Shown: positions 33,801 to 44,051 of the stretch, piece by piece
Layout of the letters: the number at the start of each line of letters is the position of its first letter
Numbering within the stretch: position 1 is the first letter of the stretch
Origin: Haliclystus octoradiatus
Lineage: Eukaryota; Cnidaria; Staurozoa; Stauromedusae; Haliclystidae
Assembly (NCBI GenBank): GCA_916610825.1
Contig: OU744453.1
Span: 15,441,807-15,505,806, forward strand
Direction of reading: 5' to 3'
Length of the DNA: 64,000 bases
The notes under the pieces: model-generated
Database searches by the model: none
The model's input: the letters and a program-made list of their open reading frames with translations, nothing else
What the model was told of the DNA's origin: nothing
Translations under genes and position numbers: made by a program

Positions 33801-36800
33801 ATCAAGACAACCCACGAAATTCCAAGTAACCCCTAAAAGCGTGCAGATATAGGTCTATACACGCACGTGTGTGGTTATAGACCTATACCTGCACGGTTTT
33901 AGCCAAACAACTAGAACACATGTTTTGAAAATGGCGAATAGCTGCGACAGATTGAATATTTTTTCATAAAAGCAACTTAAATGTATACTCTGTAATTGAA
34001 AATTCAATTGAGAAATTAAAAAAAGTAACAACTTGGGATTTGCGATATTCAGATGTAACTTTTATTATATATTTGTAATGTTGCAAACATATTGAATTCT
34101 TCGCGTTATATTTTTTTTGATATTCGTAACAGACGTAACAATTTCATTCAAATTGCATTTAATGAAAAATCAATGACCCATTAAATTAGCCAAAACAAAT
34201 CATTGTTGTAGTGAAATTGATGAGAGATAATTGATGTTCCAGACAAAGGTTATGTTACATGATTATTAAAATGATTACATCACTCCTTGTTCGTGGGTGA
34301 TCGAAATTTAGACCCACTCGTTGTCTAGCAACAAACTCGAAATCAATATCGAAAACTCGGCGGCCTCGTTTACGATATGGATTTCTCGTTTGTTGTTAGT
34401 GAACTCGTGGATCTAAATCTAAATTCCGATAACCCATTCACAAGAGTGATGTAATCCCTTATTAAATGTAGAAAGTCCTGGTTCAAAGAGTTAATCGCAA
34501 ACGTCAGTGGCGACTGTGAATTTTTAATTTTAACTCTAATGATAACTTGAATGATTTTTAATTGTATAGATTTGAAACTAACTGTTTTCCTTCGATATCA
34601 TGAACACAATAGAATAGAAAGATTTAATTCTTCCCAGAATACTTAGCTTGCTTCAAGTCAAAAACTTCTTGTTTTGAGCAAAAATGGCTTGACTTAAGCA
34701 AACTACATTTCACAGGTCCAACTTGTAAGCGATTTAGGACATGCAAAAATATATTTTGCTTAACGCAAGCCATTTTTGTACCAAAAAAAGATTTTTTTGG
34801 CTTGAAAAACAAGTTAAACTGACTTCAAACAAGAAAGATTCTTGCACGAAGTAAATTTTCCCTGTGTGCAGATATAGAACATCAGCATTCAAACAAAATT
34901 TCATACGATCATATTTTTCATCTTTTAGTAAATGGAACATGGTCTACATGGACAGATTCTGGCAGTTGTTCAGTTAGCTGTGGAGGCGGCATAATACAAA
35001 AGAAAAGAGAATGTAATGATCCTTTATGTAATGGTTCCCCCTGCGTGGGATATTCCCAGAAAACAATGGTTTGTCAGATCCAGCATTGTCCAGGTGATTA
35101 TATAATGTCATGAAATTAGATTTAAAATGCAATGACATTTTTTTACATCGGCCATACTATAGTATGCTGGTCTGGCAGCATATAGTCGTCAAATCGTTTA
35201 CCCCAAAAGTGAGCTTTTTCCAATGGTATATAACGGATCTTAAAAATATCTCAAATCAATCATTAACTAACTTAGAGCCAATCCCAAGAAAAAAATTATG
35301 AAAAAGTGCGCACCGAAATAAGTCCCAGGCCCTATTGTCAAGATTTAGTAGGTCATCTATAGAAACACAAACGTGTGAATTCTGTTACCGCCGATTCTCA
35401 AAATTCTTTTTGCATGTAGTACCTTGGTACATGTACTACAAATCTATCGCGAGCATTTTGATTAATTGACAATTTAAAAATTTATTGAATTTTGAAAGTG
35501 CATGTGACGGTAAACGCTTTTGCTCGATTAACATTTGCTGTAATACCTTTTTTTTTTAAAGCTCGCGGTAGATTTGTAGTAAATGTACCAAGATACAAGA
35601 TTCAAAAGAATTTGAAAAATTGGTTTCATCAGAATTTACAAATTTGTGTTTCCAGATGATCTACTCAATTTTGACATGATCACTTTTTAGGTAAAAGATT
35701 TGACGACTATAACTATGCTTGGTTTGGCATAACAATACACATCTCGAGGTCATGCGTACTTTTCAAAACACCACCCGGGTTATCAATGTTTACTCTACAT
35801 AATTCTCGAGAGACTCATTGGGAATCTGTGATAAAGCTCTGTGGAATGATATTTTACACAATAAAAATTTGACATTAACAAATCAGCAATCAAAAAGAAA
35901 AATGCATTATTCTGTGAACAAGCATAATTCAACAGTAACAAAACATGAAAATATATATTTAGCACTATAATAAAATAGAGTTGATTGGTATTATATTATT
36001 GAATTGGAAGAATGTTTAAATTTACAGGATAAAAAAAGGAGGAGCATGGTGTAATAGCTTCAACAAATCGAATCAATCATCGGTTGTTTCTCCTTATAGT
36101 TCGTAGCAAGAGATAGTCAATCGTCTTGTTCTTGACAAGCAGTTAATTGCAGGTCAGCGAAAGAGCAAATTCTAAATCGTAATAGCTTGTTCCCTTTTAC
36201 TTTTTCATTACGACTAGTAACCAATACTTTCTCAAATGTAACTTTTACATTTTTAAACCATAAGCTTTTCTCTTCGATAGAGAGATCATTATTTATCAAA
36301 CAGCACGTCAAATCTTTCGACAGTGTGATAGCCATCTTGTTTGTTGCACGAAATGGTTCACACGGCGTAATCACGGCGTCATTTTTCATGTCTACATCGT
36401 AATCGATTTTAGTGCTTAACTGCAGCGGCATGGTGCTAAGCAACGATCGTCTCATGCAGCATATTTCAAATTCCAATCCCTGATCTAGTGATTTCATTGG
36501 CTTAAAGACGTTCCGCTTGAAATCTGCTGCATGAAAAATGACGTAGGCAGTGTCACTCAAAAAATATGAAGAGAACTGGTCTGGCTGCGCGAACAACAAA
36601 ACAATTTTTGTAATTTCTTTTAAATGCTGAATTTCGCTTGTGCGACAGTGCGACAATCTGGATCCGCCCCTGTGATTATCATTGCTCGTTGTAGGAGCTC
36701 AGGTGTGTTACTATTTTTGAGTCCTTAAAATTCTAATGTAATTGTTTTGTTGTTGTTAGTGATTTGGACTGCATGGACAGGATGGTCAGACGATTGTGTC

Positions 36801-37471
36801 CAACGAACTCCACATGAATGTTTGAAATATCGCATACCAACGCGGAATAGGTCATGTACTCCACCTTCCTCACCATATTGTAGTGGCATTGAAGCTGATA
36901 TACTCAACTGTACATCAACAAATCAATGCGGTAAGCTGCAAATACGTTACAACATAATTTTCGACATGTGATGATTTCATCCACATTTTCAAACTTTTTT
37001 GTCTGATTAGCATTCCCATGCATATACAGTCACGATCTCGGTTAATATCCCCTCTTCCGTGCAAGCTAAAAACGGGACATTATTCTGAACTATACTGCAG
37101 TCCTTATCATTCTAGGTTCTTTACAATCATCATCTGAATGGGGAAGTCGCTGTTTTAAATACAATAATGCTACGTCAAAAATGGAAGTTCAATCTGCATG
37201 CGATGAATGCTATACTTATGAAAATGGGAGGTTTTATTTGAGTGAAACAAACATGTGTATGCGAGCAACAGGATTTTCAACTCATTCGTATTTCAAACTA
37301 TCTTTATCGTGCAACGATACATACAGTCTTGTAACATATCAAGCAAATTTTAACCTCAAGATGACGGATACAAGTAATGTTTGTATTCATATCTTAAATG
37401 GAGGACACGGGCCTGAAATTGTTACTTATCCTTCTTGCGACAACAGTTTGTTAGAATATAAATTCATATAA
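22197..37471 (+). CDS. Secreted PAN/apple + double TSP1 protein, five exons
   Basis: Exons 22197-22544, 32971-32995, 34929-35093, 36760-36930 and 37116-37471 join in frame (1065 nt, 354 residues plus stop), all with GT/AG borders. Order of parts: hydrophobic N-terminus (residues about 9-28, CIIFNWLIYSSIFS) as signal peptide; a Cys-rich PAN/apple-like domain (about 30-116) with FICASKCRQTKDC and NCYLF; an 8-residue microexon; TSP1 repeat 1 (WSTWTDSGSCSVSCGGG); TSP1 repeat 2 (IWTAWTGWSDDC); and a 117-residue Cys-containing tail of unknown type. An AATAAA lies at 37520. The product should be extracellular and bind protein or glycan partners; the exact role is unknown. A paralogue with the same exon phases starts at 59030. 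Intron 1 (10.4 kb) is full of transposon relics. Confidence 0.78.
22855..23103. mobile_element. CCCGGGG-ended hAT-like element, copy 1
   Basis: Starts CCCGGGGGGACTTCC, ends CCCTCCCCCAGGG, and is flanked by the exact 8-bp duplication GAATACAT (22847-22854, 23104-23111). Contains CTATACGGGGACGTGCC, shared with 24423-24737. Non-coding. Confidence 0.8.
24423..24737. mobile_element. CCCGGGG-ended hAT-like element, copy 2
   Basis: Starts CCCCGGGGGGGGGGGTAA, ends GTTACCCCCCGGG, flanked by the exact 8-bp duplication CCTAAGCC (24415-24422, 24738-24745). Shares CTATACAGGGACGTGCC with copy 1. Non-coding, in intron 1 of the PAN/TSP1 gene. Confidence 0.83.
25560..26971 (-). pseudogene. BEL/Pao retrotransposon pol relic, internally deleted
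   Basis: The minus strand from 26971 carries the aspartic-protease (A17) region: NEGSDSTLITETLAKKFGL, then after a stop DILLGLDHAHLL near 26430. It then jumps to the end of the integrase region (TRLLNTTPLICTSNDP) and a frameshifted C-terminal domain with LTQRSKWRNIQRDIKIGDEV, LPRGQWRIGKV and HPGKDGLTRAATV. Reverse transcriptase, RNase H and the integrase core are missing, and frameshifts and stops interrupt it. LTRs were not found. Confidence 0.82.
27340..28890 (-). pseudogene. CR1-like LINE relic: end of endonuclease and reverse transcriptase
   Basis: From 28889 downward the frame reads the last part of an APE-type endonuclease (NGLTQFV, SDHLSI). RT motifs follow: NIIPLSN, SYRPISLTS, YLDCAKAFNIVSH and, after a frameshift, VPQGSALGPILFLLHIN and LFADDCKI near 27400. 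Stops and shifts break it. A (GAT)n run at 27762-27805 has expanded inside the RT. The 5' part of the same element is at 31146-31710, on the far side of the palindrome. Confidence 0.82.
27762..27805. repeat. (GAT)n microsatellite inside the LINE relic
   Basis: About 44 bases of GAT repeat. On the minus strand it would read as a His run within the RT domain, clearly a secondary expansion. Confidence 0.95.
28911..31209. mobile_element. Large palindromic element (2.3 kb) inserted in the LINE relic
   Basis: The left arm, about 28911-29830, and the right arm, about 30430-31209, are inverse copies of roughly 90% identity. For example ACCTCACACAAATTGCAACA begins the left arm and its near inverse ends the right. 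The spacer of about 600 bases holds a GTTCATGAAC MITE at 30027-30199. No ORF of transposase type. It interrupts the endonuclease frame of a CR1-like LINE. Terminal duplication not identified. Confidence 0.8.
30027..30199. mobile_element. GTTCATGAAC-rich MITE, copy 4
   Basis: CCCTGCAAAAAACAGTTCAG at the left, GAACATTTTGCAGGGG at the right, AT on each flank. Nested in the spacer of the palindromic element. Confidence 0.68.
31146..31710 (-). pseudogene. CR1-like LINE relic: N-terminal endonuclease part
   Basis: The minus strand reads KVRVLNS, then (frameshift) LLVCITKTWLDSTIPSSA, VIRLHLSKKRGDGVAI and LLRLNKSFSTVII, which is the start of an APE-type LINE endonuclease. It breaks off where the palindromic element begins and resumes at 28889, so both are one disrupted element. 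Confidence 0.8.
31967..32735 (+). other. Two unidentified open stretches in intron 1
   Basis: The frame at 32316-32735 (139 residues: VVTVFFRHPLKTY, SKKLGKVSNQLTFLVQQ, KTRCFVPIKS) has coding-like composition and ends in TGA. Upstream, a frame ending at 32167 follows a good acceptor (CTTTCTTCAG at 32014). I recognise neither. They could be remnants of a transposon frame or missed exons; neither is needed for the PAN/TSP1 reading frame. Confidence 0.35.
32971..32995 (+). CDS. PAN/TSP1 gene 1, exon 2 (25-nt microexon)
   Basis: Acceptor TTTTGTCTTCAG|ATTG, donor GCAG|GTGAGA. It converts phase 0 to phase 1 and encodes IECGEHSA plus one base. The paralogue has a 31-nt microexon at the same place (60973-61003), which supports both. 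Confidence 0.7.
33110..33403. mobile_element. Palindromic MITE with GCCTGGTTCC ends
   Basis: About 40-bp inverted ends containing GCCTGGTTCC, AGCCAATT and TTGCGTGCTTGCC. About 210 bp between them. No clear target duplication, no ORF. Confidence 0.72.
33833..33900. repeat. Short hairpin
   Basis: GTGCAGATATAGGTCTATAC and TATAGACCTATACCTGCAC are near inverse copies around the centre CACGCACGTGTGTG. Foldback of unknown origin. Confidence 0.7.
34271..34458. mobile_element. MITE with 8-bp TTATTAAA duplication
   Basis: 188 bp with GATTACATCACTC ends inverted, flanked by TTATTAAA at 34263-34270 and 34459-34466. The 8-bp duplication suggests hAT type. No ORF. Confidence 0.7.
34929..35093 (+). CDS. 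PAN/TSP1 gene 1, exon 3 (TSP1 repeat 1)
   Basis: 165 nt, phase 1 to 1, acceptor TCTTTTAG|TAAATG, donor CCAG|GTGATT. Typical TSP1: WSTWTD, CSVSCGGG, six cysteines, ending CQIQHCP. Confidence 0.87.
35180..35730. repeat. Palindromic element in the intron between the TSP1 exons
   Basis: The left arm (ATAGTCGTCAAATCGTTTAC; GGTCATCTATAGAAACACAA; GTACCTTGGTACATGTACTAC) recurs inverted on the right to about 35730. The centre is near 35500. Non-coding. Confidence 0.7.
35868..36672. mobile_element. hAT-like element copy lacking its left end
   Basis: Homologous to 48497-49577 and ends in the same CTGGATCCGCCCCTG terminus. The left terminus present in the other copy is absent. It sits in the PAN/TSP1 intron between the two TSP1 exons and carries the ORF 36117-36656. 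Confidence 0.65.
36117..36656 (-). CDS. Unidentified 179-residue ORF carried by the hAT-like element
   Basis: An uninterrupted frame on the minus strand, with FSSYFLSDTAYVIFHAADF, LEFEICCMRRSLL and KVTFEKVLVTSRNEKVKGNK. The second copy (48684-49185) is about 95% alike but frameshifted. No transposase signature that I recognise, and no signal peptide or membrane segment. It may be a piece of a transposase-linked frame or captured host sequence. The first codon is uncertain; the frame could be an exon. Confidence 0.4.
   Translation of the reverse strand: MSHCRTSEIQHLKEITKIVLLFAQPDQFSSYFLSDTAYVIFHAADFKRNVFKPMKSLDQGLEFEICCMRRSLLSTMPLQLSTKIDYDVDMKNDAVITPCEPFRATNKMAITLSKDLTCCLINNDLSIEEKSLWFKNVKVTFEKVLVTSRNEKVKGNKLLRFRICSFADLQLTACQEQDD
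36760..36930 (+). CDS. PAN/TSP1 gene 1, exon 4 (TSP1 repeat 2)
   Basis: 171 nt, phase 1 to 1, acceptor TTGTTAG|TGATTT, donor ATGCG|GTAAGC. IWTAWTGWSDDC followed by PHECLKYR. It lacks the usual CSxSCG and closely resembles exon 3 of the paralogue (62884-63051). Confidence 0.83.
37116..37471 (+). CDS. PAN/TSP1 gene 1, exon 5 (Cys-containing tail)
   Basis: Acceptor CATTCTAG|GTTCTT, phase 1, open to TAA at 37469-37471, then AATAAA at 37520. 117 residues with about eight cysteines (e.g. SACDECYTYENG). No family recognised. Confidence 0.75.
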
Positions 37472-37586
37472 TTGGATTTCTTTGCAATTTAATCAACTTG
37501 AGAATTGACCATTGGCATAAATAAAGTTTGTAAATACTGAATAGCTGATACCCGTAGTGTTGTATAGCTTATGCACTGTACTTATA

Positions 37587-38962
37587 AAGCCCTGGGCAAT
37601 CGACGGCAACATTTGCACGATTTTAAATCCTTCGCAAATCCTTTTCGTATCGATTTTGTCTCATGTGTAGCATCGAATATTTTATTTGTCGCATTGTGTT
37701 TGATGGCAGTCAAAAATTTCCCAAGGAAATTCGTTATCGAACGTCTTCGTTATCCTTGCTAAACCAATTCGTTCGAAATATATCAAACTCATTCGATGTT
37801 GTGGTTTCTCAAAGGCTTCCTTTGAGCTCAATCTGAGTCACAGATTATAACGACCAGATACGGCACTGAAAGTCGAATTCATTGTATTTTCGAATTCAAT
37901 TGTTCTCGGCGGCCATTATGTTTGTTGCCCTTCGATAACCTGGCTGCAGTTACGAGCTAAAATCGCAATGGAAAAACACGATAAATTTGCACTTATTTTA
38001 TAGGCAAAGTACACGTTTCTTTTGCGCCCAATTTTCATTCTAAAGGAAAATAACAGGAAAGTATATCTTCTATTTTGAGATGATCGTTTGATAATGGTAT
38101 ATTGTGTAATGGAAGACAATATTTTATTGACTTATGAAAGTTGAACAAAATCATCGATTTTACTGAAGAGAAAAACTGGCTATAAATTATGAATACAAGC
38201 AGTTTTTGGTAAATAAAATTTACAATTACATTGCAAATAATATTTCGTAATATGATTTCATTAATTTATCGAATATATGTGGCTCTTTACATTTTTCCCA
38301 GTTTGAAGAGCCGTGATTTTTGGCGTGCGTGTGATCGTATTCGATCGAAAATAATGGCAAAAACGTAAGCAGTAATTTCCATAAAAATCCACTCCAAATA
38401 GCCTATTCTTTGACTGTGATTGTGTTATTACATATCACCAAGCGTCAGTGCATATTATTTAACAGTTTGCAATGAAATTTATGTGATAAACTATAAATAT
38501 TGTCGTCCTTTCTTCATTTCAACCGTAGACTTTTTAGGTTTTTGAATTTATGGCATTTAAAATAAATTTGTTAATATCAAAATTATGATTTTAAATTTTA
38601 CATATAGCGTACCATTCATCCACTTGCATTGAGTAGCTTGAGAAAGGCTGAATTCAGCTTCAAAAGTGAATTATTTCAAGTATCATTTTGTCGATAATTC
38701 CCTAAAATCGTAATGGACAACGATGAAATGCGTCAAAAATAGGCAACAAACATAATGGCCGTTATTTGACCAATCACAATTTTCGAACGTTCAGTGCCGT
38801 ATCTGGTCGTTATAATCTGTGATCTGAGTTGCTCTAGAAAAGTCCTGAGAAAGTCTGGCCTGTTTAGCCGCTCTCGAAAAGACTGCTTCAGAAAACGAAA
38901 AACACTCGTCAGACAAAAACAGATTTGTTGCGCAATATTTACAATCGCATGCCCAGGGCTTA
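37587..38962. mobile_element. Inverted-repeat element downstream of PAN/TSP1 gene 1
   Basis: Ends AAGCCCTGGGCA and its inverse. Arms of about 220-340 bp, e.g. CAGATTATAACGACCAGATA on the left and its inverse near 38800, surround about 0.8 kb of non-coding sequence. Target duplication not found. Confidence 0.7.
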
Positions 38963-39314
38963 ACCGATATTGTTGGCACTAAGATTCTTTGTATTGGTTA
39001 CAAAGCGCATGCATGGTATGAAAGACAACTAAGAAAAAACATTATTGACACATAAATTCATGATTCATTTATTATCGAGCAACGTTCCCAGGACTCCAAC
39101 TTGCACAAGCCGCTCATTAGCAATTAGCCGTCAGCCGCAGTAGCTATTACGCCATTGCCCAAATAAATGTGTCCAAGTCCAATTTAACTAGTATGCATCC
39201 AAAAAGATGATAACACATACGTGCTTTTTTATTTTGAACTTGAAAATATTCATTAAAACTAATTAAAATTTAAACAATATTTAACTAAATTAAACTATCC
39301 TTTTCTGCCTTCAG

Positions 39315-39393
39315 AGCTGCTGAATCAGATAAATTTGAAGATCGCTGGACTAAAGTTGGAGCGAACGTGTCTGTGCAAATAAAATCTCATTAA
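39315..39393 (+). CDS. Possible orphan terminal exon
   Basis: A strong acceptor (TTTTCTGCCTTCAG|A) opens a phase-2 frame of 25 codons (ESDKFEDRWTKVGANVSVQI and two more) to TAA. Phase 2 does not fit the upstream TSP1 exon (phase 1), so the parent gene is unknown. It may be a relic. Confidence 0.25.
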
Positions 39394-39953
39394 TAATAAT
39401 AATACGCAAACCGTGTCGGTGATTCAATCACCACTGTTTCGTTATTGTTAAACTCCTTTTCCGCAGAGCACTTTCCAAACTTCTTATACGCTTCTGGGTT
39501 ATCTTTAGGCTTTTGGCTATCCGACGTTAGTTGTTTTTACAGTTTAAAATGCTATAAGTTGCTCATAAATTGCGATTCAAATTTCCAAAATCGTGATATT
39601 TTGATGGAAGTTATGTGAAAATAAACTGCTTTCCTTGGTGTATCCCGTCATGCCTAGCAACATCACGAATTTTAGAGCACCCTTTATTTTAATGGTTGCC
39701 AATATTTCGTAAAAGTGTTTCATCATATTTTGCAAAAGTATTCCAATATGCCTAGAAGGAGAAGTGGTCCAACAATACTCTAGTTTACATCACAAACAGA
39801 AGACACAATTCTCGGTAAGTCTTTTACAACTTAAATGTTTAAATGCTTCATGTAAGGTCTGTCGAAGTCATTTTTACCGTGGTTTTTACCCTGTTGCATG
39901 AAGGCTTACAGGACTCTGATGGCAATTGTTACTTTTAGTTTTCTTTTAAGTAG

Positions 39954-40890
39954 TGTATTGGTTTTATATTGTATTCACGTCATCGTATATTTGTCTTTTT
40001 TAATAATGTCCTGTAAATCTATATGTATGTAAACTGTACCACGTAAACGCGCTCTTTCGCCTCTTACTATCTTACTGTACGGTCGTGTCTGTTGTATCAA
40101 AGAGCTCTGACTAACGTCCATAGTAGCCCTTAGCATCTCTCCCTGCCATTAAGATAATAAAGAGTATTAAAAATATATGGATTGTGTCGTTATTTAATCT
40201 TGCACAAATGGGGACCCTCTTTAGACAACGCAGCCGGTCAAACATACATTTATGGAACACTGAAAGTTTATTATCATACAACGAAATTTTACATCTTTCG
40301 CTTATGAATATGGAATCGTCATTCAACATTTATTGTCATATATTATTTAAATGGTTTATCAAGGACGCCTGGATTTCTCTCCACATCATCACTGTATAAA
40401 CATTCATCATTGAAGATAATAAATATTATACATCAACAACAGCACATCATCTATCAACATTATAAATTTTCTACTATCTACAACAATTGCAGAAAAGATT
40501 TCCATTCAGAAGAACTCATGTGCATCATTGTATTTTCAAACAATTATTTACACATTAACTATTCAACCCTCGCAACATACGTGTCAGTTTACTATTATAC
40601 AAATAATATTAAAATTTTTAATATTTTGACTCCGTCTTGCTGGGGGGGAGGGGGAGTTATGTAGTGGTTTTATATTGTATTCACGTCATCGTATATTTGT
40701 CTATTGTAATCATTTCCTGTAAATCTATATCTGTGTAAACTGTACCACGTAAACGCGATCAAAGAGCTCTGACTAACGGCCATAGTAGCCCTCAGCATCT
40801 CTACCTGTAATGTCAGCAGACACAGTCTGCCATTATCATAATAAAGAGTATCAAAATTATATGGATTGTGTCGTTATTTAATCTTGCACA
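39954..40890 (+). mobile_element. Miniature LTR retrotransposon (TRIM-like)
   Basis: Two direct repeats, 39954-40206 and 40660-40890, both starting TGTA(T/G)TGGTTTTATATTG and ending TAATCTTGCACA, flank about 450 bases with no coding capacity. Directly before the second repeat is a purine tract (GGGGGGGAGGGGGAG), and after the first is TGGGGACCCTC as a possible primer site. Flanks GTAG and GTAT are a possible degraded 4-bp duplication. The LTRs differ by substitutions and indels, so it is old. Confidence 0.75.
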
Positions 40891-40895
40891 GTATC

Positions 40896-41690
40896 ATAAT
40901 CCCAAATAGCCTACTTTGTTATCAAGTCATCGTTGGCAGAAGAGATTACTGTGTCACTGTATCGCCAATATTAGCTTGATTTGTTATGAACTGTTCTTCG
41001 TTGGAAGAAAGGATTTACTGTGTCACCGTTTTATGTCAGCAGTTCTGCTCTGTTATCCACACTGCACACACAAAGATTTTAGCAATAACAAATAATCAAA
41101 TTTAGAGAATTAGTGTGGTACTTTTCAGTCGTGAAGCAGTTGTAAGTTGTACAAATACAAAATTGGAGTTGTAATTTACAATTTTAGCTGCCTTCTATCC
41201 TTTTGTCTAAATGTACATTTATAATGTGCCATACATTGACAACGTCCACTGTGTCTACACATTGTTTACTTTAATCATTATTATATGAGGTATGTGAATG
41301 GTGACCATTATATAGACATGTGTCCTCTCTGTGAGAAGTTGGCTAAAATTAATAAAATATTAGAGTTTGGGTCTCTCATTTAGGTAATTTACTGTATCAA
41401 ATTTCAGAATCACCTGTTGTTATTACCAATATCACTCAATGACTCATGCTGAGATTCACTCAACCGACACAGCAATAATGCTACATGCCAATGCCTTTCA
41501 TTGTGAAAACAAATTCATTAACTGCAATACCTAACATACGATCCATATTTATTTCATTTGAACTATGTAGTCAGCATAAAATGTACTTATGGATAACCCA
41601 TATTTATAAATATATTTGATTTGAAATATGTAGTACAATAGAGTATCAATTATCGCCTTTTCACTATGCTTTACATGTATGTAACGATTA
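40896..41690. other. No feature seen
   Basis: AT-rich intergenic sequence between the TRIM-like element and the RT relic. It includes a GTGACCATTATA-type fragment near 41302, a scattered motif elsewhere in the window. Confidence 0.4.
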
Positions 41691-41694
41691 ATTA

Positions 41695-44051
41695 TCAAAA
41701 CTGAAATGAATTATTAGTGTTGTTCTGCATTTTTAATTCCTTCTCATGACTATTTTGTTTCATTGACATTCTCTTTGACAAGACATACTGCAGGCTACTA
41801 ACGGGAGCGAAGCGACCTCTTTGAGGAAGCCAAAGGCTGATTGGCCCTTGGCGCAGGCCGCAAGCCGAAGATATTTGCCTTCTTTCCATGGGATCTGGGA
41901 CAAACCGTCGGGCTTTTACCATCTTCCCTTGACAGCGATATGGTTCTAATAAGAAAGGAATAATTGCAGATGATAAGGCCTTTGGAAATATATTATTGCA
42001 TTCATTGTGATGCAGCCATCGACAAGATGAAAATTTACAGGAAAGGCCATGATGACTGTGGCTTTGAATTTGTTTATCACAGTGTTGACATGGATGTCGT
42101 TGATAGATATCTACACCAAGACGCATGCAGATGGCGATAGATAATTGATCATCTTGCAGATGAAGACAAAATGGAACAGATGGAATTGCTTGAATCCAGG
42201 CGCCTGATTCTTTCTCGAAGTTTGCAAGTAGTTTGGCTTTATTGATCGTATCTGATTTTTGTTCTATTAAAGATGTTTTCCTTTTTTCACAAAGAATGAT
42301 GTCCCATTCGTTCTGCTTGCTTGGTGGTGGTGTGTCTTGTTCTTCTGTATTGTATGTCGATTGTTTGATAGCTTCAGCAATACCTGGTACGGTAAATCCA
42401 GAAAAGGATGCAGGAAGTATCAATTGTACGATGTCTACAGTGCTTCTCACAGATGAAAGAAAGGCTGGTGCCCAAGCATTTGGATGGATGTTACATTGGT
42501 AATATCTTGCAAACTATCCTTCAGAATAGAATCCCAAATGCACATTTCATTGCTTTGAAAACAAGGCGAGCATCGTAAAACATACATCAACTTAGGTAAT
42601 GCGTGATGGGGTGATAAATGTTTCAAACGTTCTCCCATTGTTTTCAAATTGTTTCCCTTAATGTTTTTGATTTCTTCTTAGGACTTTCTTCAAATAGGTG
42701 CTCCTATTAGGATAATATCTTCAATATCAGTTTCAGAGAAACCACATATAGAAATTCTGGTTGTTCAAAACTTTTTGGTCTCGTGACTTCACATTTACTT
42801 TTGTTGATTGACAAGCCAAAACTAGGTCATAAGGAATTAATCTTTATTAGATCATTTTCGATTGTTTCTTTTGGTCCACCAATTGTACCATCATCCAAAT
42901 ACCAAATTGAGAATAGACTTTCAAGTTCTTCAATTAGCACTTGAATAATGAAACTGAATAATAGCGGGCCCAAGGGAGCACCTTGTTGCACTCCTTCTAC
43001 CGATTATATTGTGTTTTCATCTCCAAAAAACAATGTAGATGGATTTGAATATGACTGATAGATGTGATGATATATTTCAGAGAAATGTTCTTGTAGCTGC
43101 TTTAACATTCGAACTCTTCTGATTATATTAAATGCATGATGAAAATCAATCTTAACTAGGAAAGAGTTTTCTTCTAAATTTTCTAAGAATACATTAGTAA
43201 CATGCACTACAGCTTCTGCTCCATGGGATGTACGAACTCCAAGTTGCTTAGTTGCTTTGAAAACTTCTGATGCTTTACATTGGGTAATCTTTGCTAACAC
43301 CTTAGATGTCAATCTTCTTAGAATGTTTCCCACTGCAATAGGTCTAAGTCCACCGCATGGTTTGTTAAGAGCAATTAGATTGCCACCGTAAAAAAAAGGT
43401 AGCAAAGTATTTGGTAATGAGTCTCTTATTATGAGATTGATCATACTAGTTAGAGCTATAACAAGTTTTGATCAATGTTCTGCTGCTGGAGCGCTGAGCA
43501 TATCTTTAACATGTTGGGGCTTGCACTACCATTTTGAAAATTAAAGACGGGCGTTTGTATTTCTGATTCAGATACTTGGATAGACTTGAAATAAGAATTT
43601 GATGATGTTGGTGTTATATAAGATTTTGGTCTTTGTGGAGGTTTCAGCTTCAGGATATTTACATTTTCCTGCGGATATTGCGATTGATTCATTTGATGTC
43701 ACCAAACGTAATGACCCTCGTATATCTCCTAAATTAATCTTTTCCATAATTTTCTTATATAATATTTTATTGCAATTTTTCCATGATCTTCTCTGTTCTT
43801 TATCAGAAGGTAAAATGCACGATGAATCTGAAAAATATCGTATTTGTTGTAGGATTTTTGAAGTTAGGCTTTCACTTTTGTGGTACTTGTAAGTTCAAAT
43901 GCATGTTTTCCAGAAATAGAAGCTGCAAAATGGAAAAGTTTCTCCCATTTATCGGCAGAAGAATTTTCATTAATAATATCATTTATGAATTTTGTGTATT
44001 TCACAGCTGATTGAGATCGTGCACCTCTTGGTATACGATCAATTGTTTTCT
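41695..44051 (-). pseudogene. Reverse-transcriptase retroelement relic
   Basis: On the minus strand, shifting between frames: IDRIPRGARSQSAVKYTKF (about 44040), NGSASPNMLKI, NLIALNKPCGGLRPIAVGN, GVRTSHGAEAVVHV, VKIDFHHAFNIIRR, then GVQQGAPLGPLLFS and the active site WYLDDGTIGG (about 42890). A C-terminal region follows with ESGAWIQAIPSVPFCLHLQD and a CxxC..H cysteine cluster (HPCQHCD...HGLSC). At least three frameshifts or stops separate the parts, so it is dead. It is a non-LTR-type RT of a family common in marine invertebrates. I do not assign the clade. Confidence 0.8.

Noticed and set aside
36187..36402. Plus-strand frame opposite the 179-residue ORF, and its double at 48811-49044
   Set aside because: These are shadows of the minus-strand frame, which is longer and shared by both copies.
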